This document shows positions 56,794 to 64,000 of a stretch of DNA of 64,000 nucleotides, piece after piece. Position 1 is the first letter of the stretch. Every line of letters begins with the position of its first letter. The notes below the pieces were generated by a model that was not told the DNA's origin, made no database searches, and saw only the letters and a list, made by a program, of their open reading frames with translations. A program made the position numbers and the translations under genes. Source of the stretch: Chalciporus piperatus (Eukaryota > Basidiomycota > Agaricomycetes > Boletales > Boletaceae); the NCBI GenBank assembly GCA_038093975.1, contig JBBPTG010000085.1, positions 1 to 64,000 of the forward strand, given 5' to 3'.

Positions 56794-57367
56794 ATTCAAA
56801 TCAGGGATCAGAAGATACGGGTTTCTAGGAACGATTATGATTCGTCAATGAAGAGTAGAGGCGTTATGGTGGTTAGAAAGGAAAGATTATCGCGCCAACT
56901 TTGCTTGGTATCCCTTTTTGTAAGAATCGAACGAGGATACAAAGTTGCGGTTCTGCTGATAAATGGTTTCAGAGACCGGTCGAGGCTGAAGAGAGACGCC
57001 GCAAGTCAGTCCAACGGATTAGAACCGCTGGTCCTAGTCCACATTTCAATACAAACTGGGTATCAATCCGACGGTGTGAGGAAACCGTCGAGTTGGGGAT
57101 GCAGAAGGGGTCCAGCCGAGAGACGACCGAGGATAGGGTATTGATGAGAATAGACTGGAAAGAGGTGGGCGTTACGTGTGTGGCCGAATCGCGACACGCG
57201 CAAGGAGGAGAACCAACCAGAAGGCTCAGAAAAATTAGATAACTGAGTCCCATGGAGGTCGCGTCTCTCGGGACACATGCACGGCTGGGCCGGCTCCAGA
57301 CCATGAAGCAGTGTGCGGATATAAACGTCTAACCGACAGGTTGGTATTTTGCATTGACATGTTCCTA
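56794..57367. other. Intergenic, upstream of the RhoGAP gene
   Basis: No gene is supported. This should hold the promoter and 5' leader of the RhoGAP gene. Confidence 0.4.
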
Positions 57368-58085
57368 CAGTCGACTCCCTCATAACCCATGCCAGGTATA
57401 ACCCATACTCCCTTGTAACCCATACATTTTTGGATTTCCCGAGTTGGTTTGCAGGGATTTTGGGATCATATCCAATACCCCATACCCCATAGGTTTTGTG
57501 GGCAGGTATGGGTTATGGTAAGGGGTGGATAATGCCGAGGCTGTCCAAAATAGGAAATTATTGTTATTTTGTACGAAAATGTTTTCTTCCCGTTGGCTTC
57601 GATGAACATCACGGAACTTCTGAACCCAGCGGACGAGACACACAACATGGTTGGGGCGACGGACGAGGATATTTTCGAGTCCGTGATGGATGCAAAGAAG
57701 TTGAGGGAGATGAATAGAGGTGATGATGATGATATTGATGTGTCCACACCGGATCCCACACGTCGCGAAGTGGGCAGCAATAATTTTGTGGAAATATGTC
57801 GGGGCATTTGACGACTTGTTCGCCCACAAACTAGAGGTTATTACCTTGTGTTGGGGTCATTTGGATAGCAGACTTGGGCGGTCGAGATGCAGGATACCAA
57901 ATTTACTGATTATTTTACTTAGCTTCATAAACCTACTATATCAATACTATGAAGCTTAATATGAAAGGGAGAAAAATTTACGAGTTCGAAGCGGTGGATA
58001 GGGGTCGTTTGCACAACCCATACTCCCTAGTAACCCATACCTTTGAGGCTATCCCGACAGGTATGGGTTATGAGGGAGTCGACTG
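57368..58085 (+). mobile_element. Pogo-type MITE (deletion derivative) with TA target duplication
   Basis: Inverted ends of 26 bp with one mismatch (57368-57393 and 58060-58085) start CAGTCGACTCCCTCATAACC, and TA flanks both (57366-57367 and 58086-58087). TIRs beginning CAGT with TA duplications are typical of pogo/Fot1-like elements. Subterminal copies of TAACCCATAC recur inside both ends. The 718-bp length rules out an autonomous element. Confidence 0.85.
57569..57811 (+). pseudogene. C-terminal remnant of a pogo-like transposase
   Basis: Inside the element, a plus-strand frame reads MNITELLNPADETHNMVGAT, DEDIFESVMDAKKLREMNRG, then DDDDIDVSTPDPTRREVGSN and stops at about 57811. This acidic block followed by PTRREV is typical of the tail after the DDE domain in fungal pogo-type transposases. 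Everything upstream, including the catalytic domain, is deleted. Confidence 0.6.
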
Positions 58086-58087
58086 TA

Positions 58088-59304
58088 GTAAGTTATGTAC
58101 TGTCGAAAGGATGTGACCAGTCTAACACTCCAAGTCGTTCTCCATTTGACTCACCGATGGCCTCACATGCTAATGCTAAGTAGACCCCAACTCTGAGCCA
58201 CTCTGAACTGCAATTGCCTCCGGGTCTAGATCTTTGTCAAGGCACAGTTCCAGACTCTTCCCCATCAGGACACATTTCATTCCTGGAACCGTTGATCGAG
58301 TTATGTAAGTGAGGCCAGCCTTCGTCCACTTCCACGCGCATTTTCTGGGCACAAATATGCAGCCCTCGCACTCCTCTCGCTCACTCTCACCTCTTAAAGG
58401 TTAAAGGGCGAGCAGACAGTAGGTCCACCTACAATTATCCACAGCCTACTTCACCATCTTCCCGGTACCTTGCAAGAACGTGAACTCACCCTAGTCATCA
58501 TTGCGAGCGCATGTGTCTTCGCTCCCCTCCTTCATCGTTGTGACCGTATCCATCGTTTTTCAGGGCGAATCGGTCCCCTCGAGGCCGACTGCACACAAAT
58601 CGTACATTCAAGGTCTATGGCCACTACCGAGCATCTCCAGGCCCGAGGGCCAGTGCTGCCGCGCTGTTGTTTACTTATTCGATGCATGCACATGCCACAC
58701 GCCCATTCCCAATCATGCGATGATAGATGATAGACTGCGGATAAGCCCACGTATGTAATAATGTACCTAGTAAAGCCTAGGCCTCGGTGCGATACAAGCG
58801 TGTACCAGGCCAACTCGACTGTCTTCTGCTCATCGAGAGTCTGGGTTTGGGAGACTAGGTCCAACTTGAACCCCAAGCCTGCTGCATCCAAAGTGCTCGA
58901 CCAATAATGTTGTGAGCCCTCGCGTAGGCCTTCAAAGAGTCGTCAAACGACAACACTACTACATGGCACCCACATCCACAAGCCAGCACAGGTACCGATT
59001 GTCAACGCGTTCCTCAAGATCATACGACATGTATCAGGGGGGTTATCCAGCCAAGCACATCGCTTCCCCGTAAATTGAATAGATCATGAGATCCTCGAGC
59101 TGATGACCCTCGCACTCGTGACACTTTTTTTTTTTCCCCCTTTGTTCAGATTCAGAAAACCAACGTTATCTGGCCCTGTCCCACGTGCCCAACCACATTT
59201 TCGTATATATTTCCCAGATCAGGCGACCCAAGTGGTTCGACATCCTCGTTTCCTCTTCCCGAATTTCCTCGTTTCCTTTCCTCCCATACTACCCCGACCT
59301 CACG
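58088..59304. other. Intergenic, no gene supported
   Basis: No protein-like frame was found. A poly-T run at 59126-59135 lies about 170 bp upstream of the CFEM gene start, and a GTATATATTTCCC block near 59203 may be its TATA element. Confidence 0.4.
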
Positions 59305-59932
59305 ATGTTCGCAAACACGAAAGCTCTCGCAGTCATCGCGGCATGCGTCGCCGTTGCTCAGGCTCAGTCAACGAGCGGAACTGCCCCCCCTTCTCAACCT
59401 TCTCTCCCGGCTGGTCTTGACACCTGTATCCTCGGTTGTGTCACTCAAGCTGCTACTGCCAACAACTGCACGAGCTTGTAAGCTTCCGCCTTCTTCCTGC
59501 CCTACCCTCTCAGGCGAAATCGCTGACAATGGTCGTGATAGCACGGACTTGCCGTGTGTTTGCACGTCCACCGCTTTCCAGGGTGCCGCTCTTGCCTGTC
59601 TCCAGGCAAACTGTACCGCTCAAGACCTCGCCACCGCGACTCAACTCCAATCTCAAGAATGTGCTGCCTGTAAGCAATTCCTCCCCATTCACAACTCACG
59701 CTCACACTCACCATAACCCGCCATGATAGTCCTCTCCGCCGCACCCTCTGGGACTGCCAATGGCTCAGCAAGCGGTGCACCCGGGCCCACCAGTTCCTCC
59801 CCTACCGCAGCACCAGCAGCCACGACCACCAAGAACGCTGCCATGGTCTCTGTTCCTTATTCTTTCCAGACCCTCTTTGGTGCGCTCGTCGCTTCGGCTG
59901 GTGCTCTGATCGGAGGTGCCCTCGTCTTGTGA
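59305..59932 (+). CDS. CFEM-domain GPI-anchored cell-surface protein
   Basis: Three exons (59305-59477, 59542-59669, 59730-59932) join to 167 residues. The signal peptide MFANTKALAVIAACVAVAQA is followed by a CFEM domain with the required eight cysteines: DTCILGC, NNCTSFTDLPCVC, ALACLQANC and QSQEC. The Asp before the fourth cysteine (TDLPC) is the residue that binds heme iron in characterised CFEM proteins. A Ser/Thr/Ala-rich stretch and a hydrophobic end (LFGALVASAGALIGGALVL) indicate a GPI anchor. CFEM proteins act at the fungal surface in heme uptake, adhesion or host interaction; which applies here cannot be told. Confidence 0.9.
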
Positions 59933-60957
59933 ATGAGGCGAATACTTTACGAGATCTCGGAGATGTTTCTGTCACACGTATTTCCACATGTTTTTTTGGG
60001 GATTGGACGTCGGTCCAAGTTTTTTGCCGTTCTGAATAATCGATTGAAATACCCACCAGTACTAGTACTTGCGCGCGCGTCTTGACAAATTCATTTGCTA
60101 AAAACCCAGCGCGTGAATGATGGAATTCGTTGTTGACGTTCACATGTTGTTCACATGTCAAAGAAGGCTTCGAAATCGATGACATTGACGTGACATATAA
60201 ATCCAATTCGATCCAATCCATTGATGAGTCGTAGCACAGCTTTGTGGGGAAGCGATTATAGGCAATGAGAAAAGTGGGCCAAGGATCATGGCTTGCGCTC
60301 AAAGGTGGCGAATCTCGTGAGTGGTCTGCATAGTCTGGAGTCTTTTGTTTACAGTAAATGGCTGGGCATGGGCGGATTGCGCGACGAGGGACCATCTCTG
60401 GCAAGTCCACGTCCGGCTCGCAGGGGCACTGGTCACGTATTAGTGCATCCTTATGTATAGTTTAATTGTATTGCGATTGTCTAGAGGGCAACGTCAAGGA
60501 ATTTAATAATTAATGTCTCACCAGAACAGACAGATAGACTTGGACCATGCAGTCTGGACTCTGGGTCGACGTTAGGTTCGGATGTGGATGTGGATGTGGG
60601 TGTGTTCCTGGCGAGGTACGAATGGATGTTGGGTGGTGGGGCGGGGCTGGAGCGGGGAGTGATATCGCGTTCGGTCGATCGCTGTGTGGCGGGTACGGTG
60701 AGTCGAGGTACGGATCAAATGGCGGCTTACAAGGGGAGCCCCTGGATGCCTGGTTCTAGTACTGTATACGGACGATGTGCGACGACGACTCCCCCGAGCA
60801 TGCGGCGTGCGGGGATAAGGTTGAACAGTCAGCATCACTGGATGGATACATACTTATGGAAAAAAAAAAAAAAAAAAAGTGACATACGTGAGACGAACTT
60901 CAAGTCGTTTGAGAGTCAGTCAACTTTTGGACGGCGCTCAAGTTAAGATGATAAAGT
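59933..60957. other. Intergenic with simple repeats
   Basis: No gene is supported. GTGGATGTGGATGTGG-type repeats lie at 60580-60602 and an A run at 60860-60879. Confidence 0.4.
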
Positions 60958-63900
60958 ATTTTTTTTTTTTTTTTTTGGATCCATTAGTGTCTAATTGGGG
61001 TGAGAGTAACCCTATGTAAGACATTACTATCTAGAAGCGCAGGGGCACCAGTGCCCCTCCGTATCCCTAACCACGCGAATGCACTCGAGAGCAGATCATA
61101 GATCTCCCCCGAGTCCCGCCGTTCCCGCCGGCGGTTTTAGACGCCATGGTTGTTCAATCAACGGTGCTCCTCCATCGTGTTCGGCGTGTGATGTGAGTTG
61201 ACTTGCGAGGAGTTTGTAGTAAAGCATGTACCCGTCCGCCGAAGCGAAAGTGCACGAGGAGGAAGGAGGGATAGGTATCTAGTAAGATAGGTTTTCGGAG
61301 TGTTGAGACGACGAGGGGCGAGGAGCCGAGTGAGTGGGGGGGAGCGAGATTGAGTGGGGTGGGTTTTCGTCTTCACAACATCCTTGTGTCAGTCTCGTGT
61401 TACCGAATAGTCCCTTGAGCGCCGAGCGCCCGTTCCTGAACGTCGGCGGGTTATTAATTTGTAATATGGGTAGGGTAGGGGTTAGGTGTAGGGTAGGGGG
61501 ACGAGGTGGGATATGTCGGTTTGAGGGGAGATTATAGGGATGTGTAGAATTAGGAGTGGGGTTCATCTTAAAGAAGGAGTTAGCAGTTTTATTGACGGTC
61601 GGGAGAGAGGTTACCGAGGGCCGCTTTGAAGCGGCCCGTTTTGTCGATGTAGTCTAGCAGGTGTGGTACGCCGTTTTTGTCGGAGAGGAGAAATGCGAGA
61701 TTGGTGGATTTTCGTTTCACCCTTGTGCGAAGGATATGCCTTGGTCTCGCGTATTGAGGGCATTTGAACAAGAGATGCGAGACATCCTCAATTTCGTCTA
61801 CGCAGTACGAACATTTGTCCGTGTCCGACTTTGTGATGCGTTTCAGGAATTTATTGAGTGGGCAGTGTCCTGTTCGAAGCCAGAGTAAGGCCGAGGTATG
61901 TCGCTTGCGCATGAGGGTCGAGAGTGAAACGAAGGAACCTGAGAGTAGTTTTGGGTCAATTTTGTCAATGCGCTCGTAACGAGGGGACCTAGCCCATTTC
62001 CTCTTCCATCTGTCGTGTGTTGTTTTGCGCTGCCATTGCAGGCACGCCGAGACGCTCAAGGGGAGCGGGGCTTTACGGAGGAAAATGGGGAGATGGCTCT
62101 TCGGGCTTGAGCGCTCCAGGCCCTTCGAGGCTTCTTTGGCTTCTTCGTCTGCTTTCTCGTTGCCCTCGACCCCACTATGGCTTGATATCCACTTCACCAT
62201 GACATTGCGTCTCGTTAGTCCGTTGTCCTTCGCGACGCTTCGCATCGCTCTATTGAACCTGTCTATTAGATAGTGACCCGGTTTTGTCGAGAAGGGGTTA
62301 GCGCCCGACTTGATGGCAGCCTGGTTGTCCACGTAGATCGATACTGGGCTGACCAGATCCGGTTCGTTGAAGAGCAGGTGCGCTGCCAGGATCAGTCCAA
62401 CGGCCTCCGCTTCGTATACGGTGTGGACCTTGTCGCTCCCTAGGTGGTACCTTAGCGTTCGCGTTGATCCGTCCGGTCGTTGTAGGACTGCTGCTGCTCC
62501 TACGCCTCCTTCCAGACCCGAGCCATCGCAGTAGACTTTGGTGCCCGAACTGTGGTCGTCGTGATGTCTGATTGAGTCTTCCCTGGATTGGGCTATGAGG
62601 GTCGTGTAGGCGGTGGTCTCATTGGGCGGGCGACGAGCGGGTTGAAGGGTTTCGAGAGATGCGGGATTGATGGCGTAGGCGTGGGTGAGGTGGTGTAGGG
62701 CTGACTTGTGGCGTTTGACGAAGCGTTTGGCTGCTCGTGATATTAGACTATGAACGGGATGGGATGGGGGGTGGGAGGAGAGTCGGATGGCTGCTCGATG
62801 ACATAGATTTTGAATTCGCATTTCGATGGGTAGTAGTTTAGTGTGTGCTTCCAGTACATCCGTGGCTGTAGAACGGAAGGCGCCAGTAATACTGATCATG
62901 GCGAGGCGTTGAACCTTACCGAGTTTTTTCGCTGCTCCTGCTGATCCCCGCGTGGTCTCATCACCTGTGCCCGTGTAAAGCGGGGTGAACCATATGTCCG
63001 CTGCGTATAACATTTTCGGGAGGGCCACCGACGTGTATAGTTGGCGCATTAGGGTGAGGGGGACGCCTTTCGAGGGTAAAGATAGTCTTCGTAACTGCAT
63101 GACATACGCCGTTCCTTTTCCGACAGCGTGGATGACTTGTGCGTGCCAGCGAAGTGCCTCGTCGACTATTACCCCCAGGAAGCGATGAGATTCGGTTGGC
63201 GTGATGGTTGAGCCCCGTATGTTGATGGGGACGCGGTCTTTTTTGTTCTGTGGGGTAAAGTCGATTAGCGCGAACTTGGAGGTTTCAAAACGGGAGTTGT
63301 GGTCGCGTGACCAGTCGAAACCACCTCCCTTCCTCTCGAGCATGTCATGCAGAATCCTATGTGCTTCCTGAGTGGAGTCGGCGATCGCCATGAAGGCGGT
63401 GTCGTCGACGAAGGCGAGGGTTCTTTCTTTATTGCCTTGAGCAATGTCTACGAGGTCAGCGTTGTAGATTATGTACAATACCATCGAGAGGGGGTCGCCT
63501 TGCCCGATCCCGTTAGTGATCGCGATCCATTCTGAGGTATGGCCGTCGAAGATGAGCTGAGTGCGTCGGCCCGTTAGTAGCCTCTGGGTAAACGATATTA
63601 TTCGCTCTGGGATGCGGCGACGGCGCATGTTGTGTAGCAAACGTGCAGTGACGGCGTTCGGGAAGGCGCCCTCGATATCGAGGAATAGCACTGAGACCAC
63701 CTTTTTTGTTCGCCAGGCGTTTTTGACGACCGCTTCGAGAAGGTGAAGCGAGTCGGTCGTGGACCTTCCCGGCCTCCCTCCGAAGTGCGTGGAAGGGAGT
63801 AAGTGATTCTTCTCTAGTAAGTAGGAAAGCTGGTCTGCCACTACTGCCGTTAGCAGTTTAGCTGTGGTGTTCAGCAGCGCTATGGGTCTATAGGCTTTGG

Positions 63901-64000
63901 CTATTGTGTAGTCCGGGCGTCCAGGCTTTCGCAGGACTACTGTGGTGAAATCCCTCCAAGGGGAGTAGTAGGTTTTAAGGAGAAATGAGGCGGAGAAGAT
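60958..64000 (-). mobile_element. Non-LTR (LINE-type) retrotransposon, 5' end outside window
   Basis: It comprises the reverse-transcriptase and RNase H frame at 61589-64000 plus a presumed 3' UTR ending in poly(T) on the plus strand (60960-60977), that is poly(A) at the element's 3' end. The UTR contains a perfect hairpin (AGGGGCAC/GTGCCCCT at 61041-61058). The left boundary at the poly(T) run is inference; no target duplication was verified. Confidence 0.7.
61589..64000 (-). CDS. Reverse transcriptase and RNase H polyprotein of a non-LTR retrotransposon (partial)
   Basis: The frame is open from the right window edge to the stop at 61589. RT blocks: VVLRKPGRPDYTIAKAYRPI (near 63900), HFGGRPGRSTTDSLHLLEAV, VVSVLFLDIEGAFPNAV with the first catalytic Asp, NGIGQGDPLSMVLYIIYNA, and the catalytic LAFVDDTAFMAI. 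RNase H: VYCDGSGLEGGVGAAAVL, YEAEAVGLILA, IYVDNQAAIKS and WISSHSGVEGNEKADEEA. A CCHC motif follows (CSYCVDEIEDVSHLLFKC). It copies element RNA into the genome by target-primed reverse transcription. No stops or frameshifts were seen, so the copy may be recent. It belongs to a different lineage from the A-rich element at bases 1-1350. Confidence 0.95.
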   Translation of the reverse strand: MFSASFLLKTYYSPWRDFTTVVLRKPGRPDYTIAKAYRPIALLNTTAKLLTAVVADQLSYLLEKNHLLPSTHFGGRPGRSTTDSLHLLEAVVKNAWRTKKVVSVLFLDIEGAFPNAVTARLLHNMRRRRIPERIISFTQRLLTGRRTQLIFDGHTSEWIAITNGIGQGDPLSMVLYIIYNADLVDIAQGNKERTLAFVDDTAFMAIADSTQEAHRILHDMLERKGGGFDWSRDHNSRFETSKFALIDFTPQNKKDRVPINIRGSTITPTESHRFLGVIVDEALRWHAQVIHAVGKGTAYVMQLRRLSLPSKGVPLTLMRQLYTSVALPKMLYAADIWFTPLYTGTGDETTRGSAGAAKKLGKVQRLAMISITGAFRSTATDVLEAHTKLLPIEMRIQNLCHRAAIRLSSHPPSHPVHSLISRAAKRFVKRHKSALHHLTHAYAINPASLETLQPARRPPNETTAYTTLIAQSREDSIRHHDDHSSGTKVYCDGSGLEGGVGAAAVLQRPDGSTRTLRYHLGSDKVHTVYEAEAVGLILAAHLLFNEPDLVSPVSIYVDNQAAIKSGANPFSTKPGHYLIDRFNRAMRSVAKDNGLTRRNVMVKWISSHSGVEGNEKADEEAKEASKGLERSSPKSHLPIFLRKAPLPLSVSACLQWQRKTTHDRWKRKWARSPRYERIDKIDPKLLSGSFVSLSTLMRKRHTSALLWLRTGHCPLNKFLKRITKSDTDKCSYCVDEIEDVSHLLFKCPQYARPRHILRTRVKRKSTNLAFLLSDKNGVPHLLDYIDKTGRFKAALGNLSPDRQ

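Overview
The window is nuclear DNA of a filamentous fungus, most probably a mushroom-forming basidiomycete (Agaricomycetes). The genes carry many short introns (mostly 43-76 bp) with GT...AG borders and CTGAC-like branch sites. The gene families are fungal: CFEM GPI protein, phospholipase B, membrane-anchored GH5 glucanase, TEA-domain regulator, WD40 families and basidiomycete transposon types. There is no operon structure. No convincing tRNA or rRNA gene was seen. Exon junctions were read by eye; where several exons were joined, the summed length is a multiple of three, which supports the models.

Layout. 1-6.2 kb is transposon-rich: the 3' end of a non-LTR retrotransposon (1-1350), a chimeric TA-flanked TIR element (1480-2523), then an intron-containing gene of unknown function (minus, 3086-4345). 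6.3-26.1 kb is a segmentally duplicated array built from one module: secreted phospholipase B (+), WD40 propeller gene (+), a 3' fragment of the phospholipase (+), and a mitochondrial ISA2-type iron-sulfur assembly gene (-). The first phospholipase is intact and four later pieces are degenerate. All three WD40 genes are intact over five exons. Of three ISA2 copies only the last is intact. A complete Tc1/mariner-type transposon (26128-29403) has landed 22 bp upstream of that last ISA2 start codon.

29.4-47.1 kb is an ordinary gene region: a hypothetical gene, a TEA/ATTS transcription factor (-), a type II membrane exo-1,3-beta-glucanase (+), a pinin-like splicing protein (-) and SRP72 (+) sharing a 155-bp divergent promoter, and a membrane-anchored histidine-phosphatase-fold protein that lacks its catalytic histidine. 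47.8-53 kb holds a candidate 49-residue protein, a WD40-kinase fusion gene with a non-RD kinase, and a broken WD40 paralogue. 53.8-59.9 kb holds a RhoGAP protein, a pogo-type MITE and a CFEM GPI protein. The right edge (61-64 kb) is a second non-LTR retrotransposon on the minus strand.

The most interesting signal is the WD40 system. Three tandem propeller genes are nearly identical over most of their length but differ by clustered amino-acid replacements at matching places in successive blades. A related propeller is fused to a non-RD kinase 25 kb away. Taken together this looks like a rapidly diversifying recognition locus of the kind known for fungal NLR WD40 domains. That functional reading is inference; the sequence pattern is visible directly.
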